NCBI GenBank assembly: GCA_964485345.1
Contig: CAZAJB010000128.1
Span: forward strand, 1 to 5,415
DNA: 5,415 nucleotides
Direction: 5' to 3'
Origin: UBA5420 sp964485345
GTDB lineage: Bacteria; Bacillota; Limnochordia; Darwinibacteriales; Darwinibacteriaceae
Below are positions 1-5,415 of this stretch, piece after piece. A program made the position numbers and the translations under genes. The stretch's first letter is position 1. Each line of letters begins with the position of its first letter. Under the pieces are notes generated by a model. The model worked only from the letters and a program-made list of their open reading frames with translations, searched no databases and was not told the DNA's origin.

Positions 1-446
1 ATATCATGACTCTGTATGAAATTGAGGAGCATATCGGAGCTATGATCCCTGAAGCAGACTTGCCCTCAGAAGCCGAGTTGAAGGCGCGGAAAGCGAGCGC
101 AGAACAGTGGATTCGATCCAAAGCTCAGACGGCTAGGCCCGCGGCCGCTTCGTCTCAATCGGGTTCAAAACGAACGCAAACAACACGCTCGCCGAAGGGA
201 CCGAGGCAGCCTAAGCAAGAACGGCCCCCGCGTACCACTGCAGCTCCCAAAACAACGGTCCGAAACCACCCGACACAGCGTCAGGAACCGGTTAAGCAAA
301 CTCAAGTTAGAGACAAACCCGTTGCGATCAAGGAGCCAGCAAGTAAACCAGCGAGTAAACCAGCGAGTGTACCAGCTCCAGCTCCCCCGGAACCAAAAAG
401 AAAACCTCTGCTGGAGCGGATCACACAGCGAATATTCCGGAAATAG
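1..446 (+). CDS. C-terminal part of a probable DEAD-box RNA helicase (5' end outside the window)
   Basis: The reading frame is open at the left edge and ends with TAG at 444-446. A Met codon at 6-8 exists, but only five bases precede it, no ribosome binding site is visible, and the protein reads as a tail, so I treat it as internal. Counting from that Met, residues 1-20 (LYEIEEHIG...IPEADLP) match, from memory, the end of the second RecA-like domain of DEAD-box helicases, where a 'xxIExxxGxxIPxxxLP' segment closes the core. Residues 21-40 are a charged helix. Residues about 41-135 are low-complexity, rich in Lys, Arg, Pro, Ala, Thr and Gln, and surely disordered. A short amphipathic basic segment (LLERITQRIFRK) ends it. 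Basic tails of this kind are known in bacterial DEAD-box helicases such as CshA and RhlE, where they bind RNA. The helicase motifs themselves are not in the window, so another protein with a basic tail is possible. Confidence 0.6.
   Translation, partial: IMTLYEIEEHIGAMIPEADLPSEAELKARKASAEQWIRSKAQTARPAAASSQSGSKRTQTTRSPKGPRQPKQERPPRTTAAPKTTVRNHPTQRQEPVKQTQVRDKPVAIKEPASKPASKPASVPAPAPPEPKRKPLLERITQRIFRK
336..371 (+). repeat. 12-bp tandem repeat, three copies, encoding PASK/PASK/PASV
   Basis: Three head-to-tail 12-bp units start at 336 (CCAGCAAGTAAA), 348 (CCAGCGAGTAAA) and 360 (CCAGCGAGTGTA). They differ from one another by one to three bases. A degraded fourth unit (CCAGCTCCAGCT) may follow at 372. 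The unit length is a multiple of three, so changes in copy number keep the helicase-tail frame and only alter the length of the disordered Pro/Ala/Lys linker. It probably arose by replication slippage. Confidence 0.8.
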
Positions 447-468
447 GGGTCGGACCCCCCATTTTTTT
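441..468 (+). terminator. G/C-rich hairpin with T-tract after the helicase-like gene
   Basis: GGGGTC (446-451) and GACCCC (453-458) are inverted around a single G, and a run of seven Ts lies at 462-468. AAAT (441-444) can also pair with ATTT (461-464) around a small internal loop, extending the stem. The last base of the upstream stop codon is the first base of the stem. The position and T-run suggest an intrinsic terminator, but CCA separates the stem from the T-run and the loop must open by a pair or two, so efficiency is uncertain. The GGGGTC-N-GACCCC core could equally be a dispersed repetitive palindrome. Confidence 0.55.
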
Positions 469-473
469 CCATG

Positions 474-479
474 AAGGAG
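474..479 (+). promoter_or_regulatory. Ribosome binding site fixing the GTG start of the hydrolase
   Basis: AAGGAG lies 8 bases before the GTG at 488-490. The nearby ATG at 471-473 is out of frame with the hydrolase, so this site decides for the GTG start. No convincing -35/-10 pair is visible in the 41 bases between the upstream stop and this start, so the hydrolase depends on read-through or on a promoter inside the upstream gene. Confidence 0.8.
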
Positions 480-487
480 TCCTAAGA

Positions 488-1543
488 GTGAAGAAACGAG
501 TAAGCGTCATTGTCTGTATTGTCCTCGGTCTGCTAGTGATTGTACCTTTCGGCCTGGCCGTGTTCTTGTACGAGCAGAACTTTGGGGAGCGCTTAGAACC
601 TTATGCACCCCTAAGCCGCAGCCTTGATGAGTTTGCAGGTTTGAAGAGGGAAAAGTTCACCTTTGCCTCACAGGATGGGCAGGGTTTGGTGGGCTACAAG
701 TATTGTAAGGACAGCGTAGATGCTAGGGGAGTTGTGATCATGGCCCATGGTCTGGGCGGAGGTGGACATAACTCCTACCTGGATGTGGCGGACTATCTCG
801 CGTCCCATGGCTACCTCGTATTTGCCTATGATGCTACCGGAAACGGTGAGAGCGAAGGCAACTCTGTCAGGGGTATTCCCCAGGGACTGATTGACTTGGA
901 TTATGCCATTCGCTTTGTGAAAAACACATCTGATTTTGCAGGCCTTCCCATTATGTTATTTGGACATAGCTGGGGCGGCTACTCTGCCGCTAGTGTACTG
1001 AACTATCACTCTGACGTGCAGGCGGTTGTGATGGCGGCGGGTTTTAACGAATCGACAGATGTCATTGCAGAGGCAGGCCAGGAGATGGTGGGGGATCTGA
1101 TCTCTGTTTTATTGCCCTATGTATCCGTGTATGAGCGGGTAAAGTTCGGCGACTACGCCAAGCAGAGTAGCATCGCTGGATTTGATAACACACAAGCCGG
1201 CGTGATGATCCTCTATAGTCTTGATGATGACAACATCTCTTTCGAAGCAAGCTACGACGTTTTCTTTAAGCGCTATGGGAAGAACCCAAGATTTCAGTTT
1301 GTGCAGTTCGAAGACCGCGGCCATGATTCGATCTGGTATGCGGCAAGCGCCAGAGTTTACCAGGCCCAATTCAATGAACAGTTTGCCGTCTATGTTCAAT
1401 CCCTAGAACAGGGATTTACGCCAGAAGTCCGAGCAGACTACCTGCAGAATCACCTCGAGAAGAGTTTGCTCTATGTCCTTGATGAAGAAATCATGGGAAA
1501 TATCGTGAGCTTCTATGATCAATACGCGCAAGAAAAACGCTAG
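488..1543 (+). CDS. Membrane-anchored alpha/beta hydrolase (serine hydrolase)
   Basis: This 351-residue protein starts at GTG behind a well-spaced AAGGAG. Residues 1-4 are basic and 5-27 form one hydrophobic segment without a clear cleavage site, so it is probably a signal anchor with the catalytic domain outside the cytoplasmic membrane. The alpha/beta hydrolase fold follows. HGLGGG (87-92) supplies the oxyanion region, DATGNGESEG (115-124) is the loop after the next strand, and GHSWGG (159-164) is the nucleophile elbow with Ser161. Asp247 (in SLDDDNI) is the likely acid and His279 (in DRGHDS) the base, so the triad is complete. From memory, the DATGN..S....GLPQG/GIPQG..DLDYAI block and the C-terminal LDEE...I..FYD motif recur in Clostridia-type hydrolases of the S33/Hydrolase_4 group. 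Esterase, lipase or peptidase activity cannot be told apart, and the substrate is unknown. It converges on the ABC operon and shares a palindromic terminator with it, so no functional link is implied. Confidence 0.9.
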   Translation: MKKRVSVIVCIVLGLLVIVPFGLAVFLYEQNFGERLEPYAPLSRSLDEFAGLKREKFTFASQDGQGLVGYKYCKDSVDARGVVIMAHGLGGGGHNSYLDVADYLASHGYLVFAYDATGNGESEGNSVRGIPQGLIDLDYAIRFVKNTSDFAGLPIMLFGHSWGGYSAASVLNYHSDVQAVVMAAGFNESTDVIAEAGQEMVGDLISVLLPYVSVYERVKFGDYAKQSSIAGFDNTQAGVMILYSLDDDNISFEASYDVFFKRYGKNPRFQFVQFEDRGHDSIWYAASARVYQAQFNEQFAVYVQSLEQGFTPEVRADYLQNHLEKSLLYVLDEEIMGNIVSFYDQYAQEKR

Positions 1544-1560
1544 GCGATCGCCTAGCGTTT
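1535..1560. terminator. Perfect 26-bp palindrome, probable bidirectional terminator
   Basis: Two 13-base arms (AAACGCTAGGCGA and its exact complement) meet with no spacer, and every base from 1535 to 1560 pairs. The RNA would form a strong hairpin with about a 4-base loop on either strand. On the minus strand the stem runs into five Ts (A5 at 1533-1537 on the plus strand), a good intrinsic terminator 26 bases past the stop of the binding-protein gene. On the plus strand only three Ts follow, so it is weaker there. The hydrolase stop codon TAG (1541-1543) lies inside the left arm. The hairpin may also protect the 3' end of the binding-protein message. Confidence 0.8.
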
Positions 1561-1586
1561 CCGATTGCATCTGGTTTTCTCACATT

Positions 1587-2873
1587 TTAAAAGATGACAG
1601 CGGCCTCGTCTTTGAGATTCTGTACAACCTCTGCTGGGGTAATGTTGCGGCCTTGAATCAGCTGCGACATTGCGGACTTAACAATTGAGCTCCACTCTGA
1701 AACATGGGGCGAGAAGGCAATTTCAGAGGCGAAATCCAACTGTTCATACGAGATTCTGTAGCCTTCGTTCTCCGCCCAGCAGTCTTGCACGATGTCGGTT
1801 TCAACGGAGCTGTAGGTCACAGGTAGTACACCTGTTGCTACATGGTTTCCTGCAACCTGCTCATCGGTCATCAAGAACTGGATAAATTCCCAAGCTGCAG
1901 CTATTTCTTGATCGCTGTTGTCTCTACCGATGATCCCTAGGGAGCCGCCACCAATTGGAGCAGAATAGCCGCCATAGCCCACAGTATACGACATGCCCAA
2001 ATCAATTCCATTGGCCTTAGCATTGTTTAGGATCGTTGTTGCCCGGTTCGAACTGGAAACAAAGGCAGCAAGAGATTTGTTATTAAAGTTCTCCTGTACC
2101 ACGGAGCTGGCAGAAGAAAGAGCGGGAATTGCACACCAGCCTTCTTCGGTCCAATCATACCAATCGGTGAGGAACTGCAGCATCGAACCATCTTCCAAGG
2201 TGGAAGCGCCATGGCCGTCAGCATCTAGGATTCCGACGCCGTTTAGGGATTGCACGAGGTAGTGTTGGTAATAATTGGCTTCAATGGTGTAGCCAATGCC
2301 TTTTACCGCGCCGTCTGAGTTCGCATAGATCAGCTTAGCATAGTGATTCAGTTCCTCCACAGAGGTGGGCGCCCGGTCCAGCCCCACTTCAGCATACATA
2401 TCTTTGTTGTAGTACATGATGGCTGTCCCTCGCGTGTAGGGCATGGTAATGATCTGTCCATCGTAGTACATGTAATCATCAACGGCTGTTACGATATTGT
2501 CTATGTTAAAGCCATCACGCTCAACATAGGGGGTCAGGTCGACCAGCAGGTCTTGTGTTGCCAACAGGGGAATGGCGGTGCAGGAAATTTCGGCCATTGT
2601 GGGCGGATCGCCGGCAGCAATGGAGGCTAGCGTCTTGGCTTGTACATCACTAAAATAGCCCTGATAAACCCCTTCAACGGTAATTCCCAGGGTATTCGTG
2701 GCGTTAAACTCATGGATCGACTTCTCCAACCATTCAGCGTCAACACTGGATCCTCGAGCATGCCAAAACGTAATGGTGATTGGCTCTGTCACAGTGGCAG
2801 TCTGAGCAAAAACCAGACCTGGGGCGGATGCCAACAGAGCACCCATCAGTAAAACAACCAATAATTTCTTCAT
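1587..2873 (-). CDS. Extracellular solute-binding protein of a carbohydrate (CUT1) ABC importer
   Basis: This 428-residue protein captures substrate outside the membrane and delivers it to the two permeases encoded just upstream. The start at 2871-2873 is chosen because AAGGAG lies 7 bases before it and the protein then begins with a classic signal peptide: MKK, a hydrophobic core to about residue 22, and a VFA|Q signal peptidase I site near residue 23. The frame also allows an ATG at 2904-2906, but that adds 11 basic residues, has no ribosome binding site and overlaps the promoter. Family 1 binding-protein features are ITFWHA (33-39), AGDPP (87-91), MYYNKDMYAEVGLD.APTSVEEL (from 153), GGGSLGI (308-314), AAWEFIQFLM (326-335) and ATGVLPV (346-352). 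Length fits the family. There is no lipobox Cys, so it is not a typical lipoprotein. It is most like UgpB-type proteins, but the glycerol-3-phosphate ligands seem absent, so the substrate is open. It is the last gene of the operon, 54 bases after the second permease. Confidence 0.92.
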   Translation of the reverse strand: MKKLLVVLLMGALLASAPGLVFAQTATVTEPITITFWHARGSSVDAEWLEKSIHEFNATNTLGITVEGVYQGYFSDVQAKTLASIAAGDPPTMAEISCTAIPLLATQDLLVDLTPYVERDGFNIDNIVTAVDDYMYYDGQIITMPYTRGTAIMYYNKDMYAEVGLDRAPTSVEELNHYAKLIYANSDGAVKGIGYTIEANYYQHYLVQSLNGVGILDADGHGASTLEDGSMLQFLTDWYDWTEEGWCAIPALSSASSVVQENFNNKSLAAFVSSSNRATTILNNAKANGIDLGMSYTVGYGGYSAPIGGGSLGIIGRDNSDQEIAAAWEFIQFLMTDEQVAGNHVATGVLPVTYSSVETDIVQDCWAENEGYRISYEQLDFASEIAFSPHVSEWSSIVKSAMSQLIQGRNITPAEVVQNLKDEAAVIF

Positions 2874-2880
2874 TCTACCT

Positions 2881-2886
2881 CTCCTT
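2881..2886 (-). promoter_or_regulatory. Ribosome binding site of the solute-binding protein gene
   Basis: On the minus strand AAGGAG lies 7 bases before the ATG at 2871-2873. It decides that start over the in-frame ATG at 2904-2906. Confidence 0.85.
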
Positions 2887-2897
2887 TTTCTTGCTGT

Positions 2898-2926
2898 ATT
2901 ACACACCTAGAAGGCGTGGTTGCCAA
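2898..2926 (-). promoter_or_regulatory. Predicted sigma-70/sigma-A promoter for the solute-binding protein gene
   Basis: On the minus strand TTGGCA (2921-2926; five of six match TTGACA) is followed after exactly 17 bases by TGTAAT (2898-2903; five of six match TATAAT). Transcription would start near 2891, leaving a leader of roughly 18 bases that contains the ribosome binding site. The whole element fits in the 54-bp gap after the second permease, which is much wider than the other junctions in this operon. A short inverted repeat, TGTA-T-TACA (2895-2903), overlaps the -10 box and could be part of an operator, though it is too short to claim. The promoter is predicted from consensus only. Confidence 0.6.
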
Positions 2927-2927
2927 G

Positions 2928-3776
2928 TCATTTGATCCCCCGATAACCCATGGACGAGATAGGTTTGCCACTCATCAGGAGAAAGATCACCAAGACCGGC
3001 AAGACCATGATCATATTCCCTGCCATGATCACCGGCCAGTTGATGCCCGCATCCTGATCCTTCAACCTCTCAATGGCCAACGTCAGGGGACGAACCTTCT
3101 CCGAATTACTCATGACCAGGGGCCAAAAGTAGGAATTCCAGGAACCCACAAAACTAAATAATGTGACCGTCATGAGACTGGATTTGGCTGCAGGTAGCAT
3201 AATGCGGGTCATAATCTTTATTTCCCCAGCATTATCCAAGCGAGCCGCTTCGATAATATCAGTGGGTACCTGCATAAAAGCTTGTCGCAACAGAAATATT
3301 GCATAAGCATTTGCGGCAAACGGCACAATCTGTGGCAAAAGAGTGTTCAGCCAGCGCAGCTTAGACATCATAATGTAAATTGTAATAAAGGTAATTTGGG
3401 TTGGAATCATAAAAGCCGCCATCACCAGGGCCATCATCATGCCTTTTCCTTTAAAGGAATAGCGGGAAAATGCGTAGGCAGCCGGCACTCCCACCACGGT
3501 TTGAATGGCGATCACCGAGAGCGTGACGATGATACTGTTTCTTACGTAGTTCCACAGGTTCAGACGGGTGAATACCTGCCTAAAGGCGTCAAGAGTAAAG
3601 GTATGGGGCACCAAGGTGGGCGGAAACAAAATAGACTCACCATAGGTCTTAAAGGAAGTAACAAGCATCCAATAGAAAGGAAAGAGGAAAAGGACCAGCA
3701 TACATAGTTTGAAAACCAAGGACACCCCTGATGCCGCCTGGCGTCGCAAGTTCGAGCCCGCATCCTTACTGCGCAT
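2928..3776 (-). CDS. ABC importer permease, MalG/UgpE-like (second membrane subunit)
   Basis: This 282-residue inner-membrane subunit pairs with the product of the upstream gene to form the transport channel. Hydrophobic segments lie near residues 19-40, 80-103, 113-137, 146-165, 198-220 and 248-268, giving the six spans usual for this subunit. FPFYWMLVTSFK (32-43) closes the first span, as in MalG-type proteins. The cytoplasmic EAA loop, which docks on the ATPase, is EAARLDNAG...IMLP (176-195). The loop has Asn182 where the consensus Gly is expected. RPLTLAI (229-235) and the end GYRGIK are also typical. The start is supported by AGGGGG (3785-3790), 8 bases upstream, which overlaps the stop codon of the preceding permease. 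The gap between the two genes is 12 bases, so translation is probably coupled. A different ATG at 3781-3783 is out of frame. Confidence 0.94.
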   Translation of the reverse strand: MRSKDAGSNLRRQAASGVSLVFKLCMLVLFLFPFYWMLVTSFKTYGESILFPPTLVPHTFTLDAFRQVFTRLNLWNYVRNSIIVTLSVIAIQTVVGVPAAYAFSRYSFKGKGMMMALVMAAFMIPTQITFITIYIMMSKLRWLNTLLPQIVPFAANAYAIFLLRQAFMQVPTDIIEAARLDNAGEIKIMTRIMLPAAKSSLMTVTLFSFVGSWNSYFWPLVMSNSEKVRPLTLAIERLKDQDAGINWPVIMAGNMIMVLPVLVIFLLMSGKPISSMGYRGIK

Positions 3777-3788
3777 CTGTCATTCCCC

Positions 3789-4694
3789 CTATTGATAGTG
3801 AACTCTACGGCCCAAGAAGCGGAAATAAACGACAGTCAGAATCATCAAAATCCCCAAGAGAAGGCTGCCTGCAGCCGAGGCATAGCCTACTCGCATGTTC
3901 ATTTGAAAGGCGTAGCGATAAATATAGGTTACCAAGACATCCGTTGCATTGCCCGGACCCCCATTGGTCATCACTCGTACCGAGTCGAAAACCTTAAAGG
4001 AGCTGATGGTAATGGTGATCAGCAGAAAGAAAATCTGGGGCGAAATCATGGGTAGAATGATCCGGAAGAACTTGCGAAGCCAAGGCGTATTATCAAGTTC
4101 TGCTGCCTCAAGGATCTCGCGGGGAATGGATTTTAGCGAGGCGAGTACAATGAGCAAGTAGTAGCCTAGGCTTTTCCACACGGAAACGATGACAATACAC
4201 CAAATAGCGAGAGAAGAGTCATTGAGCCAGCGTAAGGGAGATAATCTCACAAAAGCCAAAGCCGCATTGAGGAGACCGGAATCAACATCAAACATCCAGG
4301 ACCAAATATAGGCGGTAGAAACCATGGCAATTAAATAGGGTGTAAACATGCTTTTTTGTACGAAACGATTCAGTCTGGAGTCCTTCTCAAGCCAAAGGGC
4401 AAAGAGGATGGCCAGCAATATGGTGAAGAAGACGACGGCAAAAGAGTATACGGCCGTGTTTTCTAAGGCTTGGACAAAGTCTTTCTTGACGAAGAGCAAA
4501 TTGCGGTAGTTGGTTAACCCGATAAAAACCTTATCGGAGATCAGATTGTACCGGAAAAAGCTTAGGTAAACGAGGTTGGCCAAGGGGTAGAACGTGAAAA
4601 TTAGGAGGAAAACCATGGCCGGAGCCACCATCAAATAGGGGGTCCACCACGGTCCCACATACCCTTCTTCCCGCAGTTTTCTGTTAGATCGCAT
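3789..4694 (-). CDS. ABC importer permease, MalF/UgpA-like (first membrane subunit)
   Basis: This 301-residue inner-membrane subunit forms the channel with the next gene's product. Spans lie near residues 19-41, 80-101, 115-136, 162-185, 218-240 and 268-293. Family marks are P.LMVAPAM at the first span, GL.NYRNL (59-66) before the second, the EAA loop EAAELDN...FFRIILP (196-215), and MTNGGPGNAT (242-251) before the last span. The short tail FRFLGRRVHYQ resembles the end of E. coli UgpA as I remember it. As in the partner subunit, the EAA loop has Asn (202) in place of Gly. The ATG at 4692-4694 lies inside the end of the ATPase gene, giving an 11-bp overlap. GGGTGA (4704-4709) stands 9 bases upstream as the likely ribosome binding site. 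The overlap suggests translational coupling. Confidence 0.94.
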   Translation of the reverse strand: MRSNRKLREEGYVGPWWTPYLMVAPAMVFLLIFTFYPLANLVYLSFFRYNLISDKVFIGLTNYRNLLFVKKDFVQALENTAVYSFAVVFFTILLAILFALWLEKDSRLNRFVQKSMFTPYLIAMVSTAYIWSWMFDVDSGLLNAALAFVRLSPLRWLNDSSLAIWCIVIVSVWKSLGYYLLIVLASLKSIPREILEAAELDNTPWLRKFFRIILPMISPQIFFLLITITISSFKVFDSVRVMTNGGPGNATDVLVTYIYRYAFQMNMRVGYASAAGSLLLGILMILTVVYFRFLGRRVHYQ

Positions 4695-5415
4695 GCCTCT
4701 GCTTCACCCTTTCCACCATGGCATCGTAATGTTGGGAGGTGGTTTTGCGCACCCTATTCCCTTTGGCGTCGAAGAAGTAAAGGTTCTCTTCGCCCACCTG
4801 AAGATACAGGGTATCGCCTTCAGCAAGAGAGGAGTCGGTGAGCCGCGCTACGGCTTCTTGCCCATCTTCAAAATGCAGCTTGTAAAACGTCTCAGCACCC
4901 AACATTTCTCTAGTTATGATCGTAACTAGGCGGGTGAAGGCCTTCTCTGGCTCTGCGTCTGGGCTTAGGCTAATTGTCTCGGGCCTGAAACCAAGTTTAA
5001 AGTTGGCGGATTCGATTTCCACAATATTGGTAGGCGGAGTGCCGATGAACTGGGCGGCAAAAATGTTATCAGGATCTCTATAGATGGTCTCGGGATCCGA
5101 TTGCTGCATAATTTTCCCTTGATCCATCAAGATGATGGAATCCCCCATAGCCATGGCTTCTACCTGGTCATGGGTGACATAAACAAAGGTCGTTTGTAGC
5201 TGTTTATGGAGCTGGACCAGTTCACTGCGCATCGCTGCTCGTAGTTTGGCATCTAGATTTGACAAGGGCTCATCCATCAAAAAGACCTTGGGTTCCTTAA
5301 CCATGGCCCTGGCCAGCGCTACCCGTTGCCTTTGTCCGCCAGAAAGCTGGGACGGTTTGCGTCCTAGATAAGGATCAAGCCCAACGGTCTTGGCAACCTC
5401 GCGAATCCTGCGTTC
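4684..5415 (-). CDS. Carbohydrate ABC importer ATP-binding protein, UgpC/MsmX/MalK-like (5' end outside the window)
   Basis: The frame is open at the right edge. The 243 visible residues begin in the helical subdomain, so Walker A and the Q-loop are missing because the window ends, not because the gene is broken. Counting from the edge: signature LSGGQRQR (24-31), Walker B VFLMDEP (44-50) with Glu49 catalytic, D-loop SNLD (52-55), and H-loop His82 in VTHDQVEAM. The intact core means an active ATPase that would work as a dimer on the cytoplasmic face of the two permeases. FIGTPPTN (123-130) and FRPE (143-146) mark the C-terminal OB/TOBE domain of the CUT1 ATPases. Only about ten residues separate these marks, against about 45 in MalK as I recall, so the regulatory domain is shortened. 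The last 20 or so residues are a basic tail. The gene overlaps the following permease by 11 bp. By comparison with MalK the full length would be near 355 residues. This is the first gene of the operon visible here, so the main promoter lies beyond the window. Confidence 0.93.
   Translation of the reverse strand, partial: ERRIREVAKTVGLDPYLGRKPSQLSGGQRQRVALARAMVKEPKVFLMDEPLSNLDAKLRAAMRSELVQLHKQLQTTFVYVTHDQVEAMAMGDSIILMDQGKIMQQSDPETIYRDPDNIFAAQFIGTPPTNIVEIESANFKLGFRPETISLSPDAEPEKAFTRLVTIITREMLGAETFYKLHFEDGQEAVARLTDSSLAEGDTLYLQVGEENLYFFDAKGNRVRKTTSQHYDAMVERVKQRHAI

Noticed and set aside
336..371. CRISPR-like or regulatory direct repeats
   Set aside because: The units are 12 bp, contiguous without spacers and in frame with a low-complexity protein tail, so they are a coding tandem repeat.
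6..446. A complete small basic protein starting at the ATG at position 6
   Set aside because: Only five bases lie upstream, there is no ribosome binding site, and the first 20 residues look like the interior end of a helicase domain. An internal Met is more likely.
1109..1399. Minus-strand open frame of 96 codons inside the hydrolase gene
   Set aside because: It is antisense to the catalytic half of an intact hydrolase and shows no motif or translation signal of its own.
1544..1551. GCGATCGC octamer in the centre of the palindrome, which equals the cyanobacterial HIP1 repeat
   Set aside because: It occurs once, as the necessary centre of a self-complementary sequence. Nothing else suggests a cyanobacterium.
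1587..2906. Longer start for the binding protein at the ATG at 2904-2906
   Set aside because: It adds 11 basic residues before a perfect signal peptide, has no ribosome binding site and overlaps the -10 box. The ATG at 2871-2873 has AAGGAG at ideal spacing.
3282..3707. Plus-strand open frame of 141 codons opposite the second permease
   Set aside because: It lies wholly antisense to a well-supported gene, is rich in His, Gln and Lys with no recognisable motif, and has no ribosome binding site. It is a shadow frame.
1587..5415. Naming the operon ugpBAEC (glycerol-3-phosphate uptake)
   Set aside because: The family resemblance is real but the ligand residues of the binding protein do not appear conserved, and no phosphodiesterase gene is visible. 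Gene symbols are left blank.

Overview
The window looks like chromosomal DNA from a bacterium of moderate G+C content. Strong AAGGAG-type ribosome binding sites, a GTG start, a hydrolase whose motifs resemble (from memory) Clostridia-type proteins, and a carbohydrate ABC operon all suggest a fermentative member of Bacillota or a similar lineage. The transporter's binding protein has a signal peptide without a lipobox cysteine, so a diderm lineage (outer-membrane Bacillota, Spirochaetota, Thermotogota) is also possible. The phylum cannot be fixed from this sequence alone.

Layout. Bases 1-446 (+) hold the C-terminal end of a protein that begins before the window. It is probably a DEAD-box RNA helicase: the last bit of the helicase core, then a long disordered basic tail containing a small 12-bp tandem repeat. 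The gene ends in a G/C-rich hairpin followed by seven Ts. Bases 488-1543 (+) encode a membrane-anchored alpha/beta hydrolase with an intact Ser-Asp-His triad. Its stop codon lies inside a perfect 26-bp palindrome (1535-1560), which sits between convergent genes and probably terminates transcription from both sides.

Bases 1587-5415 (-) are one carbohydrate-type (CUT1) ABC importer operon read right to left: ATPase (5' end outside the window), first permease, second permease, and the extracellular solute-binding protein last. The first three genes are packed with an 11-bp overlap and a 12-bp gap. The binding-protein gene follows a 54-bp gap that contains a close match to a housekeeping sigma promoter. 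This suggests the binding protein is made from its own extra promoter, in excess of the membrane complex. The binding protein captures a solute outside the membrane, the two permeases form the channel, and two copies of the ATPase power transport. The family resembles the UgpBAEC glycerol-3-phosphate importer, but the binding protein does not appear to keep the glycerol-3-phosphate ligands, so the substrate is probably a sugar or oligosaccharide of unknown identity.

I see no phage, insertion sequence, CRISPR array, tRNA or rRNA, and no clearly new system. The most useful observations are the internal promoter in front of the binding protein, the shortened regulatory domain of the ATPase, the paired Gly-to-Asn change in the EAA loops of both permeases, and the two palindromes. 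No gene-free stretch exceeds 60 bases.
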